DNA of 64,000 bases, taken from contig CAVSWD010000009.1 of assembly GCA_963731615.1 (NCBI GenBank), positions 62,001-126,000 of the forward strand, in the 5' to 3' direction. A program made the position numbers and the translations under genes. Below the pieces are notes generated by a model. The model ran no database searches, was not told the DNA's origin, and was given only the letters and a program-made list of their open reading frames with translations. The first letter of the stretch is position 1; each line of letters starts with the position of its first letter. Positions 18,024 to 26,732 of the stretch are shown here, piece by piece. The DNA comes from Gaiellasilicea sp963731615. Its GTDB lineage: Bacteria > Actinomycetota > Thermoleophilia > Gaiellales > Gaiellaceae.

Positions 18024-18686
18024 GTGAGCGAGCGGGTTCCTGACGACGAGCGGGAACGGCTCGTCGAGCGGATCATCACGGCCGAGCAGGACGAGCGCCG
18101 CCGGCTCGCCCTCTTCCTTCACGACGGCCCGGTTCAGAATCTCGCCGGGATCGCACTGATGCTCGACGCAGCCGTCCAGGCGATCGACGACGGTCGCGCT
18201 GAGGCGGCGCGCGGGATCATGGCCTCGGCGCTCGAGCGGCACCGCGAGACGATCCGGTCGCTGCGCGACCTCTCCTTCAACATCGAGCCGGTCGTGTTGC
18301 GCGACCAGGGCTTCGGCGCCGCTGTGGACGCGCTCGCGAGCCAACTGGGGATCGAGCACAGGGTGCAGATCGACGTCGACGTCGAACGGGGTGCGCGGCT
18401 CGGCGAGAAGGAGCAGGTCGGGCTCTACCAGATCATCCGCGAGTCGCTCAACCAGGCCGTGCGGCGCGGCCCGCCCTCGCGGATCTCCGTCATCGTCCGC
18501 GACACCTCGGACGGCAACATCGAGACGATCGTCTCGGACAACGGCACGGGCGAGCGGCGGACGGCGGCGCTCGACGCGATCGGGGAGCGCGCTTCGACCC
18601 TCAACGGCCGCTTCTCCGTCGAGCAGGGCGCCGACGGCGGCACGGCGCTGCACGTGGTCCTCCCGTCGTACGCCGGCAATCCCTAA
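18024..18686 (+). CDS. Cytosolic sensor histidine kinase (HisKA_3 type)
   Basis: A 220-residue kinase partner of the preceding response regulator. It has no membrane segment or sensor domain. The phosphorylation box is LFLHDGPVQNLAGIAL (HDxxxQ, histidine near residue 33), followed by a HATPase region with an N-box-like LNQAVRRG and SDNGTGE in place of the usual DDGxGF, and a final GGTALHVVLP. Start GTG 18024 lies just after the regulator stop. With no input domain, the signal may come from a partner protein. The somewhat divergent ATP-binding motifs leave activity uncertain. Confidence 0.85.
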   Translation: MSERVPDDERERLVERIITAEQDERRRLALFLHDGPVQNLAGIALMLDAAVQAIDDGRAEAARGIMASALERHRETIRSLRDLSFNIEPVVLRDQGFGAAVDALASQLGIEHRVQIDVDVERGARLGEKEQVGLYQIIRESLNQAVRRGPPSRISVIVRDTSDGNIETIVSDNGTGERRTAALDAIGERASTLNGRFSVEQGADGGTALHVVLPSYAGNP

Positions 18687-18698
18687 GATCGGGCAGCG

Positions 18699-18905
18699 AT
18701 GGACGAGAACGGGCAGCGCGGGCACTCGGAGTACGTCCTCTTCGTCTGGTCACCGTCGGGATGGACGCTCCGGCTCCGCGAAGGCGACGTCCCCGCCGTC
18801 GGAGCGACGGTCGAGGACGGCGAGACGCTCCTCCGGGTCAGCAAGATCGGGCCGTCGCCGCTCCCCGGCGACCGCCGCCCCTGCGCGTATACGCAGCTGG
18901 CCTAG
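18699..18905 (+). CDS. Small conserved-looking hypothetical protein
   Basis: A 68-residue soluble protein, MDENGQRGHSEYVLFVWSPS to CAYTQLA, rich in aromatic and charged residues. It begins 12 bases after the kinase gene and overlaps the convergent flavoprotein gene by 4 bases. The YVLFVWSPSGW and GDRRPCAYTQL segments look like a compact beta-barrel domain. Function unknown. Confidence 0.55.
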   Translation: MDENGQRGHSEYVLFVWSPSGWTLRLREGDVPAVGATVEDGETLLRVSKIGPSPLPGDRRPCAYTQLA

Positions 18906-19969
18906 TAGTCGAGCGCGGTCTCGGCGGCGATACGGCCGTAGACGAGCGCCGCGGCGAGGCCGCTGCCGTAGCCGCCCGTGAAGATGCCGCCTGCGTCCGC
19001 GCCGGCGGCGTAGAGCCCCGGCACCGGCACACCGTCCGGAGCGAGGACTCGCGCACGCTCGTCGATGCGCAACCCGCCGATGGTGTGCGTCACCGCGGCG
19101 TAGACGCGTACCGCCGTGAAGGGCGGCTCGACCAGCCGCGGCGAGGACGGGAGCGGAAACGGAAGCTCCCCGGCCGGCCGGACGTCGCCGCCCGCCGCGC
19201 GCGCGGCGTCGACCAGATCCGCGACCGTGCGGTCGCGAATGGGCTCGCGCAGCGCCCGAGCGTCGACCACGTACCACGCTCGGCCCCCAGGTAGCCGCTG
19301 TACGAGGTCGCTCTCGTGCCAGGCGGCACCGCCGAGGTCGTTGCCCTCGTCGTCGACCACGAGCGCATGCCGCGCGTAGAGCTGCGCCGCCGAGACGAAG
19401 TCCGCCTCGCCGACGGGACCGGGCAGGGCACGCCCGTAGAACTCGTCCATCCCGGCCGTGAGGTCGGCGCCGCGGCCGAGCCCATAGACGAGCCCGTCCC
19501 CCTCGCTCGAGGGATTCGCACGCAGTAACAGGCCACGTTCGCGCGCGAGCCGTGCCGCGAAGCCACCCGTCGCCAGGAGCTGCGCCTTCGCGAACGGCTG
19601 CTCCAGCCGCACGTCGACGGCCGCCCGGACGAGCACGTCGGTGAGCACGCGCGGGTCGAAGCGCCTGCCGACCGTGAGCGGATTGCCTGTCTCGCGCGCC
19701 ACCGGCTCCGCACCGAGAGTCTCGAGCCAATCGAGCGCGTCATCGAGCTCCTCGAGCAGCCGCAGCTGTAACGCCGCGTCGCCGCCCGGGCACTCGTCGC
19801 GGAAAGCCTCCGAGCTCTGGTGGCGCCAGATGACACCGCTGGAGAGCAGCATCGAGCCTCCCGGCCGGTTGCCTTTCTCCAAGACGACCGGCGCCGCGCC
19901 GAGCTCGCGCGCGCGGGCGGCGGCGACGAGGCCGGCCATGCCGGCACCGGCGACGACGAGCTCGCTCAG
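18902..19969 (-). CDS. FAD-binding oxidoreductase, probable CTG start
   Basis: Flavoprotein of about 355 residues related to fumarate reductase/3-ketosteroid dehydrogenase flavoproteins. The dinucleotide fold is LVVAGAGMAGLVAAARAREL with a following VVLEKGNRPGGSMLLSSG, and the C-terminal FAD contact is GLYAAGADAGGIFTGGYGSG. It is shorter than the usual 450-500 residues. The frame has no ATG, GTG or TTG between the VOC stop and the FAD loop; the only sensibly placed codon is CTG at 19969, overlapping the TGA of the upstream gene (CTGA) exactly as ATGA/GTGA do elsewhere here. The alternative is a start about 20 codons further up, inside the VOC gene. Confidence 0.78.
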   Translation of the reverse strand: MSELVVAGAGMAGLVAAARARELGAAPVVLEKGNRPGGSMLLSSGVIWRHQSSEAFRDECPGGDAALQLRLLEELDDALDWLETLGAEPVARETGNPLTVGRRFDPRVLTDVLVRAAVDVRLEQPFAKAQLLATGGFAARLARERGLLLRANPSSEGDGLVYGLGRGADLTAGMDEFYGRALPGPVGEADFVSAAQLYARHALVVDDEGNDLGGAAWHESDLVQRLPGGRAWYVVDARALREPIRDRTVADLVDAARAAGGDVRPAGELPFPLPSSPRLVEPPFTAVRVYAAVTHTIGGLRIDERARVLAPDGVPVPGLYAAGADAGGIFTGGYGSGLAAALVYGRIAAETALDY

Positions 19970-20604
19970 GTCAGCGAGAAGGAGGGTTTGTGCTCGACGA
20001 ACTCGAGCTTCACGCGATCGGGCCCCCACACGAAGAGTGCGATCGTGTTCGGGGCGTCGACGACGTCCGCAATCTCGACACCGAGCTCCTCAGCCTCGGC
20101 CTGGTGCTCCTCGACGGAGTCGACGAGGACACCGAGGTGGTTCAGCAGCGGCCGCTCCGGATTGCCGGGCTCGCCCTGTCGAAGCTCGAGATAGGCACCG
20201 CCGACCTCGAGCCTGCCCTCTCCGGCGGGCTCGAAGCCGAGCGTCCGCCAGCCGCGAGTGGCGGCGTCGACGTCGGCCGAGAGCAGCGCCACGTGATCGA
20301 GGTCGAGCTCTAAATCGGTTTCGGTCTCGACGAGCCGGACTTCCAGCCCCTCACCCAGGTCGACGACGGGATCGCGGCCGTCGAGCGCCGACACGCGCAG
20401 GCCGATTCGCTCGAGCGGCCCGCGCTCGCGAGAGCCGTCGGCGTCGAAGAGCGTCAATTTCCCGCGCCTCGCGTCGACGCCGAGCAGCGTGAAGCGCTCC
20501 GTCTGCTCGATCACGCGCAGGCCGAGCAGCCCGCCGGCTCGCTCCACCATGGTCGTCCGGTCCGCCACCCAGAGCGCAACATGATCGAGCGTCCGGGGCC
20601 TCAT
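19966..20604 (-). CDS. VOC family protein (two-module, dioxygenase-like)
   Basis: A 212-residue vicinal-oxygen-chelate protein with two modules: the first begins TLDHVALWVADRTTMVERAG, the second LDLDHVALLSADVDAATRGW. Conserved metal-site positions are seen as H in DHVALW, H in NHLGVLVDSVEEH and a glutamate in VKLEFVEHKP. Members are glyoxalases, extradiol dioxygenases or resistance proteins; the substrate is not evident. It overlaps the flavoprotein gene by 4 bases, so the two may work on the same compound. Confidence 0.85.
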   Translation of the reverse strand: MRPRTLDHVALWVADRTTMVERAGGLLGLRVIEQTERFTLLGVDARRGKLTLFDADGSRERGPLERIGLRVSALDGRDPVVDLGEGLEVRLVETETDLELDLDHVALLSADVDAATRGWRTLGFEPAGEGRLEVGGAYLELRQGEPGNPERPLLNHLGVLVDSVEEHQAEAEELGVEIADVVDAPNTIALFVWGPDRVKLEFVEHKPSFSLT

Positions 20605-20626
20605 CTCGCAAGCGTAGCCGCGAGGG

Positions 20627-20965
20627 CTAACGCTTCTTCCGGTCGACCGCCCGCTGTAGCTGCTCCTTGTTCATCGTCGAGCGTCCCTCGATGTTCCTGC
20701 TCTTCGCCTCTTCGTAGAGCTGGTCGCGCGTGCGGCCCTTCGTCCGGCTCGTGCCCGAGCGAAGCCCGCCTCGCCGGCTCGACGAGATGTCCTCGCGCGA
20801 GAGGCGCGACGAGTTCGCAGCTTCGCCGGCCTGGGCGCGCTCCTTGTTGACGGTGCGCGCGGCGATCTCCTTCGCCTTCTTCGTGGCCGTGCCCCGATCC
20901 TCGAGGCTGTCCTTGATGTGCTCGTACTGCCGTTCACGCTTGGCGTTCCAGGCCTGCTGCGGCAT
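20627..20965 (-). CDS. Rho_N/SAP-like basic protein (often annotated plasmid stabilization protein)
   Basis: A 112-residue, highly charged protein: MPQQAWNAKRERQYEHIKDS, then AKEIAARTVNKERAQAGEA and a C-terminal TRDQLYEEAKSRNIEGRSTM NKEQL segment like a Rho N-terminal or SAP nucleic-acid-binding helix pair. Homologues are common in actinobacteria and usually carry the misleading name plasmid stabilization protein. A strong ribosome site (GAGGAGGGG) precedes the ATG at 20965. Nucleic-acid binding is inferred only. Confidence 0.75.
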   Translation of the reverse strand: MPQQAWNAKRERQYEHIKDSLEDRGTATKKAKEIAARTVNKERAQAGEAANSSRLSREDISSSRRGGLRSGTSRTKGRTRDQLYEEAKSRNIEGRSTMNKEQLQRAVDRKKR

Positions 20966-21015
20966 GCCCCCTCCTCTGTTCGTGGAGGGTCCCGTCTACC
21001 CACTTCCGAGGCCGG

Positions 21016-21328
21016 CTATGCCCCTTCGAGCGGCGGGTTCTGGACGTTGTGCTCGGTCGCGTACTCGTCGACCAGAGGGTCGATGACCGCTGCGCCCTCG
21101 GCGTAGGCGTAGTTGATCTTCACGAACGGCTCCCACTTGTCCGGGCAGCGCGTCCTCGGGGAAGATCGCCTCCACCGGGCACTCCGGTTCGCATGCCCCG
21201 CAGTCGATGCACTCCTCGGGATCGATGACCAGGATCCGGCCGAACTCGTGGATGCAGTCGACCGGGCAGACGTCGATGCACGAGCGGTCTTTGATGTCGA
21301 TGCAGGGCTCGGCGATGATGTACGTCAC
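21016..21328 (-). CDS. fdxA: 7Fe ferredoxin (frameshift)
   Basis: Small soluble electron carrier of about 103 residues with one 3Fe-4S and one 4Fe-4S cluster. The GTG at 21328 starts VTYIIAEPCIDIKDRSCIDV, then CPVDCIHEFGR and ECIDCGACEPECPVEAIFPE, which together supply all expected cluster cysteines. After EDALP the frame is lost; removing one C in the CCC run at about 21142-21144 restores DKWEPFVKINYAYAEGA and the end NVQNPPLEGA. The span is 3n+1. A 7Fe ferredoxin would serve general redox enzymes; no specific partner is adjacent. Confidence 0.88.
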
Positions 21329-21354
21329 AGCACGCCGAGTGTATCGAGCGGGTC

Positions 21355-21670
21355 TCAGAGGGACGGGGCGGTCAGCTCGGCGACGAGCCCCGGAACCTGC
21401 TCGGCGAGCGCCGACTTGACGATCACCTGGTCGAACCCCGCCGTGTGCGCCCGTTGCAGCCCCGCCTTGTCCGTGTGATTCGTGAAGCCGAGGATCGGGA
21501 CGTCCGGCCACGAGTCGACAACCTCGTCAGGATCGACGCGCGCGATGTCGACGATCACGAGGTCGGGCGGATCGACGCTGTCGCTCGTGACGATGCGGTG
21601 CCCGTGCCAGAAGCGCTTCGAGCTTCCCCCGAAAGAAGAGGTCGACTCCTGCGAGCAGGATCGTCGCCAC
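21355..21670 (-). CDS. Receiver-like domain protein (frameshifted)
   Basis: A stand-alone, degenerate receiver-like protein of about 104 residues. Beginning at GTG 21670 it reads VATILLAGVDLFFRGKLEAL, and after a one-base shift near 21605 continues GHRIVTSDSVDPPDLVIVDI, then PILGFTNHTDKAGLQRAHTA and VIVKSALAEQVPGL. The position of the phospho-acceptor (VIVDIARVD) and the lysine (VIVKS) resemble a response-regulator fold, but the N-terminal acidic pair is missing, so it is probably not phosphorylated in the usual way. The span is 3n+1. Confidence 0.6.
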
Positions 21671-21695
21671 GGGTAATTCATAGCGCAAGATCGGA

Positions 21696-22409
21696 CTACG
21701 CGAGCCCAAGCGATTCGAAGAGCCGGTTCAGGTAGACGCGGAGCCGCCAGAACTCACCGGCGAAGAGGAGCGCCCCGAGTGCGACGAGGATGAGGCCGCT
21801 GACGACCTGGATCGCGTTGTAGTGGTCGCGGAGCGTGCGGAAGATCCCCATCGCGGGCACGAAGAGCGCAGCTGCGATCAGGAACGGCACGGCGAGCCCG
21901 AGCGCGTAGACGGCGAGCAGGACCGACCCCTCCCAAACCGTCTCGGAGTCGCCGGCGAGGACGAGGATCGAGCCGAGCACGGGTGTGATGCACGGTGCCG
22001 CGCACACCGCGAAGGCGCCGCCGAGCAGGAAACCCGAGCCCTGCCGCCGCGCGCCCTGTACGAGCCCCGCGCCGACGAGCCGTTGCGGCCAGGGCAGGAG
22101 GCCGATGAAGACGAGCCCGAAGACGATCAGGATGAAGCCGGCGATCTGCTCGAGGAGAAACTGGTTCCGGGTGATCGAGAGACCGACCGCCGCAGCGACC
22201 GCTCCGAGCAGCACGAACACCGTGACGAGACCGGCGACGAACGGCAGGCTCGCGAGAAGCACTCGCGGTGCCGCGCCGGGCTCGCCGAGACGCTCGGCTT
22301 CCACCGAGGAAACCGCCGAGAGATAGCCGGGGACGAGCGGGAGGACGCAGGGCGCCAGGAAGGAGACGAGGCCCGCGCCGAAGGCGACGACGACGCCGGT
22401 GGCAGTCAT
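21696..22409 (-). CDS. ccdA: Cytochrome c biogenesis protein CcdA
   Basis: Membrane thiol-disulfide reductant carrier of 237 residues that passes electrons from cytoplasmic thioredoxin to extracytoplasmic partners such as CcmG/ResA. Six hydrophobic segments are visible; the two active cysteines are in VSFLAPCVLPLVPGYLS and AVCAAPCITPVLGSIL. The ATG at 22409 overlaps the stop of ccmH (ATGA). It is the last gene of a seven-gene leftward chain, three of which concern cytochrome c maturation. Confidence 0.93.
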   Translation of the reverse strand: MTATGVVVAFGAGLVSFLAPCVLPLVPGYLSAVSSVEAERLGEPGAAPRVLLASLPFVAGLVTVFVLLGAVAAAVGLSITRNQFLLEQIAGFILIVFGLVFIGLLPWPQRLVGAGLVQGARRQGSGFLLGGAFAVCAAPCITPVLGSILVLAGDSETVWEGSVLLAVYALGLAVPFLIAAALFVPAMGIFRTLRDHYNAIQVVSGLILVALGALLFAGEFWRLRVYLNRLFESLGLA

Positions 22410-22849
22410 TCGAAGCGGGCGAGCTCGTCGTCGAGCCTGCGCTCGAGCGCCGGGTCGAGCGGTTCGTCCGCGCTCGCGTCGGCGGAGCGCGTCCGGCTCC
22501 AGCGCCACGCCAGCGCCCCGACCGCGACCGCTCCCGCGGCGAGGCCGGCCAGCGGCAAGAGCCAGGCAACCCAGTCGAAGCCCGCCCGCGGCGGCACCGC
22601 GAGCACGGTCGGCCCGAACTGCTCGACGAGCTTGCCCTTGATCTCGCTCTTGCTGTCGCCGGCGGCGATGCGGGCGCGGATGAACACCTTCATGCGCCGC
22701 GCGATCGGGGCGTCGGAGGTGTCAAGCGTGGTGTCGCAGATGGGGCAGACGAGCTCCGACTCGAGCTCGGACGCCGTCGGTCGCGACTCACTCGCCGCCG
22801 CGGGCGCTGCCAGTGCAAGCGAGACGGCGAGCAGCGCCGCAATTCTCAT
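22406..22849 (-). CDS. ccmH: Cytochrome c-type biogenesis protein CcmH
   Basis: A 147-residue extracytoplasmic thiol oxidoreductase that reduces apocytochrome c haem-binding cysteines. It has a signal peptide (MRIAALLAVSLALAAPAAAS), the CxxC active site in LESELVCPICDTTLD, and a C-terminal membrane anchor (VAWLLPLAGLAAGAVAVGAL). Length fits the CcmH/CycL N-domain type. It lies between ccmG and ccdA with overlapping ends. Haem lyase (CcmF/ResB) genes are not in the window. Confidence 0.92.
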   Translation of the reverse strand: MRIAALLAVSLALAAPAAASESRPTASELESELVCPICDTTLDTSDAPIARRMKVFIRARIAAGDSKSEIKGKLVEQFGPTVLAVPPRAGFDWVAWLLPLAGLAAGAVAVGALAWRWSRTRSADASADEPLDPALERRLDDELARFE

Positions 22850-23397
22850 GCGGGCGAGAGCGCGCGCTCGATTGCTGCGTCGAGCTCCTCGGCGTCGTCG
22901 ACCGGCCCGGCGATGCGGTAGCGCACTTTGCCGCCCGCGTCGATGAAGTAGGTCTCCGGGAAGCCGGTGACGCCGTACCGCCCGACGGTCGAGCCCTTGC
23001 CGTCGTACACGTTCGGATAGCTGACGTTGTAGCGCGCGAGGAACTTGCGCGCGTCGCCCCGGAAGTCCTTCACGTCGACGCCGACGAAGATGACGTCGCG
23101 GTCTTGCCAGCGCTGCGAAGCCTCCTGCAAGAGCGGCGTCTCGTCCTTACACGGGCCGCACCAGGAGGCCCAGAAGTTGAGCACGATCACCTTGCCGCGC
23201 AGCGACTCGAGCGCGAGCGGGCCGCTGCCGTCGAGCTGCTCGAGCGTGAACAGCGGTGCGGCCGGAGTGCCGCCGCGGTCGAGGGCCGAGGTGACCTCGC
23301 TCTCGCCCTGGGCGAGCTTCCAACCCAGCAGGCCGAGGAGCGCGACGACGAGCACGACGGCCGCGGCCTGGGCGGCGAGTCGGGCTCGACGCGTCAC
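22846..23397 (-). CDS. Thioredoxin-like protein CcmG/ResA
   Basis: Membrane-anchored thioredoxin of 183 residues that reduces apocytochrome c or CcmH. An N-terminal anchor (AAQAAAVVLVVALLGLLGWK) is followed by a TlpA/ResA-type domain with active site LNFWASWCGPCKDETP, a cis-proline loop in GVTGFPETYFID and a C-terminal helix. GTG at 23397 overlaps the L,D-transpeptidase stop. With ccmH and ccdA directly downstream it forms a compact thiol-relay set. Confidence 0.92.
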   Translation of the reverse strand: MTRRARLAAQAAAVVLVVALLGLLGWKLAQGESEVTSALDRGGTPAAPLFTLEQLDGSGPLALESLRGKVIVLNFWASWCGPCKDETPLLQEASQRWQDRDVIFVGVDVKDFRGDARKFLARYNVSYPNVYDGKGSTVGRYGVTGFPETYFIDAGGKVRYRIAGPVDDAEELDAAIERALSPA

Positions 23398-24482
23398 CGG
23401 ACGATGTAGACCGGCGTGCCGACTTCGACCTGGTTGAACAGCCACTCGACCTCCGGGATCAGCATCCGGATGCAGCCGTGCGAGACCGAGTAGCCGATCG
23501 AGGCGGGGTCGGGCGTCCCGTGGATGCCGACCGCCGGAGCCGAGATCCCCATCCACCGCGTGCCGAGCGGGTTGCCCGGACCGGGCGGGATCGGCTCCGC
23601 GTCCTTCGCCCAGTCGGAAGCAGGCGGGTACCACCACGGGTTCCGCCACTTGACGACGATCTCGTAGCGACCAAGCGGTGTCGGATAGCGGGACTGACCG
23701 GTCGCGACGCCGAATCCGCGCCGAAGCTTCATCCCGTCATAGAGGAAGAGCCGGTTCAGGCCGCGACGGATCACGATCACGTCGCCGATCGAGGCGCGGG
23801 TCTTCGTCGGGGCGATCGCCTCCGGCCGAAGCACGATCGGCTCGCGGGCGTGCGTCTTCAGGCTACGGAAGAGATCGCGGACGGCCAGCACCTGGCGCAG
23901 GCGGCGGCCCGGGGCCTCCTTCGTCACCACGGGCTTCGAGTTCCGGAACTTCAGCTCCGCGTCGACCGGCTGCCGGTCGAAGCGCCGAGCGATTGTGCGG
24001 GCGTAGCGCTCGAGCGGCGCCGTCGGCGCAGCGACCTTCAGCGGCACGTTGGCACCGGGGGCGGCAGTCCGCGCCCTGCGGATCGCATCGCCGACGTACG
24101 CCGAGGCGCCGAGCTGCTTAGGGGTCACGCGGAGCGTCCGGCGCTCGAAGCGCACCGTCAACGGACGGGCGAAGTACGCCTTCACGAGCGTGGTCGCCTT
24201 CGCAGGTGAGAGCCCGCCCACGAGTACCTCGCCGCCGACCGTGATCCCGGCGGCGATCGTCGAGGGCCGCGGCACGGTCGGCGTCGGGGTCGGCGTGGTC
24301 GCCGTCGTGGTCGTCGTGCTCGTGGTCGTCGTGGTCGTCGTGGCAGGCGGCGGCGCGGTCGTCGTCGCGCCGGTCGTGCCGTCGTCGGCAGTTGCGGCCG
24401 GGGTCGACACGAGCAAGACGGCGGCGAGCACGCCTGCGGCCAGGCAGCCGGCGAACGACAGGAATGCGAGGCCTCGTCTCAC
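23394..24482 (-). CDS. L,D-transpeptidase (YkuD) with PG-binding domain
   Basis: Cell-wall cross-linking enzyme of 362 residues. It has a membrane anchor at the N-terminus, a Thr-rich linker of about 45 residues (repeats of TTTTTT-type sequence), a peptidoglycan-binding_4-like region with GDAIRRARTAAPGANVPL, and a C-terminal YkuD catalytic domain: VGIHGTPDPASIGYSVSHGC followed by IRM, with the catalytic cysteine in SHGCIRM. The GTG start overlaps the GDPD stop. It sits within a chain that also encodes thiol-relay proteins, probably unrelated in function. Confidence 0.92.
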   Translation of the reverse strand: MRRGLAFLSFAGCLAAGVLAAVLLVSTPAATADDGTTGATTTAPPPATTTTTTTSTTTTTATTPTPTPTVPRPSTIAAGITVGGEVLVGGLSPAKATTLVKAYFARPLTVRFERRTLRVTPKQLGASAYVGDAIRRARTAAPGANVPLKVAAPTAPLERYARTIARRFDRQPVDAELKFRNSKPVVTKEAPGRRLRQVLAVRDLFRSLKTHAREPIVLRPEAIAPTKTRASIGDVIVIRRGLNRLFLYDGMKLRRGFGVATGQSRYPTPLGRYEIVVKWRNPWWYPPASDWAKDAEPIPPGPGNPLGTRWMGISAPAVGIHGTPDPASIGYSVSHGCIRMLIPEVEWLFNQVEVGTPVYIVR

Positions 24483-25198
24483 CGCCGCAGTGTAGCCACG
24501 GCCTCGAAAATCCCGGGATCGTTCGTGATCACGGCGTCGACTCCGGCGGCATCGAGACGGGCGAGCTCCACCGGGTCGTCGACCGTCCAGGCCCAGACGG
24601 CGGCCCCCGCCCGGTGGGCTTGATCCACCGCCGCGGCCGAAACGGTCGCGTGCTGGAGCATCAGCGCCTTCGCGCCGGCGCGCGCGATCATGGCCGGGAC
24701 ACGTCTGACGACCGCGCGGCGGAGCGCCAAAGTCCCCAGCCGGATCGCCGGCACGAAAACGCGATGCTTGGAGACGCCGTAGCGATCCTCGGGAAACGTG
24801 AAGCCGATCGGCACCTCGGGCGCGGCCGCCGCGAGCGCCCGGAGCGAGTCGAGGTGGAACGAGCTGACGACAGCCCGGTCGAGCAGGTGGTGGCGGCGGA
24901 GCGCAGCCGCCACCTCGTCCAGGCGCGTCGTCAGCTTCAGGTCGACGTGGACGCCCACGTCGTGCGCGCGGAGGAAGTCGAGCGCGTCGTCCAGGGTCGC
25001 CGGCTCCTCAGCGACGTTGTCACGGGAGTGCGACAGGACGAGCGGGCCGCGGTTCAGGTCGAGCACGTCGAACTCGATCGCGTCGACGCCGTGGGCGAGC
25101 GCGACCTCGAACGAGCGCACGGTGTTCTCCGGTGCAAGTGCGGCGGCGCCGCGGTGGCCGACCCGGATCAGCGGGCCTCTGTCGCGAAGCAACCTCAC
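24479..25198 (-). CDS. Glycerophosphodiester phosphodiesterase
   Basis: Hydrolyses glycerophosphodiesters to glycerol 3-phosphate and an alcohol. The 239-residue TIM-barrel protein has the hallmark VGHRGAAALAPENTVRSF, the acidic pair IEFDVLDLNRG and histidine in VLSHSRDN, HVDLKLTT and the C-terminal VWAWTVDDP. I start at GTG 25198 (VRLLRDRGPLIRVG), 10 bases after the upstream stop; an ATG at 25212 is in another frame. No signal peptide, so it acts in the cytoplasm. Confidence 0.92.
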   Translation of the reverse strand: MRLLRDRGPLIRVGHRGAAALAPENTVRSFEVALAHGVDAIEFDVLDLNRGPLVLSHSRDNVAEEPATLDDALDFLRAHDVGVHVDLKLTTRLDEVAAALRRHHLLDRAVVSSFHLDSLRALAAAAPEVPIGFTFPEDRYGVSKHRVFVPAIRLGTLALRRAVVRRVPAMIARAGAKALMLQHATVSAAAVDQAHRAGAAVWAWTVDDPVELARLDAAGVDAVITNDPGIFEAVATLRR

Positions 25199-25208
25199 GG
25201 CCGCAACC

Positions 25209-26732
25209 TCATGGCCGCGTCGGCAGGAAGTCCTCCTCGAGCTCCCCGCCACGGGCTGCGTACTCGACGATCATCCGGTCGGTCACCCATTCGACAGGAG
25301 CGCGGTCGTCCGTCCACGGCCGCTTCGCCCGCTCGGTGACGGGTCGCAGTTGGCGGAGCATCAGCTCGCGCAACGGCTTCAGCTCGGCGGGACCGTCGGC
25401 GGCGACTTCCTCGACGCCAGCCGGCTGCGGATCGTCGAAGCCGAGCAGGATCTTGTTGAAACGCAGCGCCGGCCAGACCGCGACCCAGTCGAACTCGTGC
25501 GTGAGCGTGCCCGAGATGCCGTCGAGCAGGCTCTCGTCACCGGGCACGGAGGCAACATTGAGCGCGACGATTCCGCCCGGCTCCAGCCGCTCGCGCGCGA
25601 GCCGGAAGAACTCCCGGGTCGCCAGGTAGAAGGGGACGTAGGGCTGGTGATACGCATCGACGATGATCAGGTCGTAGCGCTCGTCGGTGCGCCGCAAGAA
25701 GGGTCGCGCATCCGCGTCGTGCACCGTCAGCCGCGGGTTGTCGCCCATCCCGAAGTACTCGCGGCCCACGCGGCTGACCGCCGGGTCGAGCTCGACCCCG
25801 TCGATCCGCGCGGCCGGGTAGAAGGCTCCGAACGCGCGCGCGGTCGTGCCCGCCGCATTGCCGAGGATCGCCACCGTCCGGAGCGGCCGGTCGAGCAGCG
25901 GCGGCAGGGCGAGAAACGCGTCCCAGACGCCGCCCGTCAGCACCGTGTCGGCGCGCCAGACGGAGTGCACCGCGACGCCCTCGTTCAGGCGCAGCAGCCG
26001 CTTGCCGTCATCCCGTTCGACCACCTGGATGAACTGGTAGAGCGAATCCTCCTCGTGGAGGAGCCCCCGCTCCGCCCGCACCGCTCCGGGCGGCAGCGCG
26101 ACGAGAGCGGCCAGCACCGCGGCGAGCACGAGCACCCTCCGGCCGAGGAGAAACGAGGCGGAGAGAGCGAGCAGGACTGCAGTCGCGATCAGCGTCCGCT
26201 GCGTCCCGACGAGCGGGATCGCGATCAGGGCGGGCACGAACGTGCCGAGCAGCGAGCCGGCGGTGGAAAGCGCGTAGAAGCGCCCCGCGACCGCGCCGGC
26301 GGTGGCGACGTCGGTGATTGCGAGCCGGATCGCGAACGGGGAGACCATGCCCAGCAGCACGACCGCCGGTGCGAACAGGAGCAGCACGGCGAAGAACGAG
26401 CCGATCACGGCGCCGGCTGACGCGTCATCCAGGTTGCCGACTGCGGCGTCGAGGAACGGCCGGGCGACGAACGGCGTCAGCGCGACCCAGACCGCAGCGG
26501 CGAGCACGATCGCGCCGAGGAGCCGCGGCTGCGGCCAGCGGTCCGCGATCCGCCCGCCCAGCCAGTAGCCGAGGGCGAGGCCCGCCAGCACGATCCCGAT
26601 CAGGTTCGCCCAGACGATCGTCGACGAGCCGAAGTACGGCGCGAGCAGGCGCGAGGCCGCGATCTCGGTCGCGAGCGAGCCGATCCCGGCGCCGAAGACG
26701 AGCGCCGCGAGGGCCGTACTCGAACGCTTCAC
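25209..26732 (-). CDS. Membrane spermidine synthase-like protein
   Basis: A 507-residue protein with an N-terminal membrane half of about seven hydrophobic segments (SLATEIAASRLLAPYFGSST; IGIVLAGLALGYWLGGRIAD) and a C-terminal methyltransferase-fold half like spermidine synthase (VAILGNAAGTTARAFGAFYP, IDGVELDPAVSRVGREYF, YDLIIVDAYHQPYVPFYLAT). Such fused proteins are widespread; aminopropyl transfer is not proven for them, so the substrate is open. GTG 26732 overlaps the upstream phosphatase stop. Confidence 0.88.
   Translation of the reverse strand: MKRSSTALAALVFGAGIGSLATEIAASRLLAPYFGSSTIVWANLIGIVLAGLALGYWLGGRIADRWPQPRLLGAIVLAAAVWVALTPFVARPFLDAAVGNLDDASAGAVIGSFFAVLLLFAPAVVLLGMVSPFAIRLAITDVATAGAVAGRFYALSTAGSLLGTFVPALIAIPLVGTQRTLIATAVLLALSASFLLGRRVLVLAAVLAALVALPPGAVRAERGLLHEEDSLYQFIQVVERDDGKRLLRLNEGVAVHSVWRADTVLTGGVWDAFLALPPLLDRPLRTVAILGNAAGTTARAFGAFYPAARIDGVELDPAVSRVGREYFGMGDNPRLTVHDADARPFLRRTDERYDLIIVDAYHQPYVPFYLATREFFRLARERLEPGGIVALNVASVPGDESLLDGISGTLTHEFDWVAVWPALRFNKILLGFDDPQPAGVEEVAADGPAELKPLRELMLRQLRPVTERAKRPWTDDRAPVEWVTDRMIVEYAARGGELEEDFLPTRP

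Noticed and set aside
24230..24420. Tandem GTCGTGGTC-like repeats that look like a minisatellite
   Set aside because: They encode the Thr/Pro-rich linker of the L,D-transpeptidase and are in frame with its domains on both sides.
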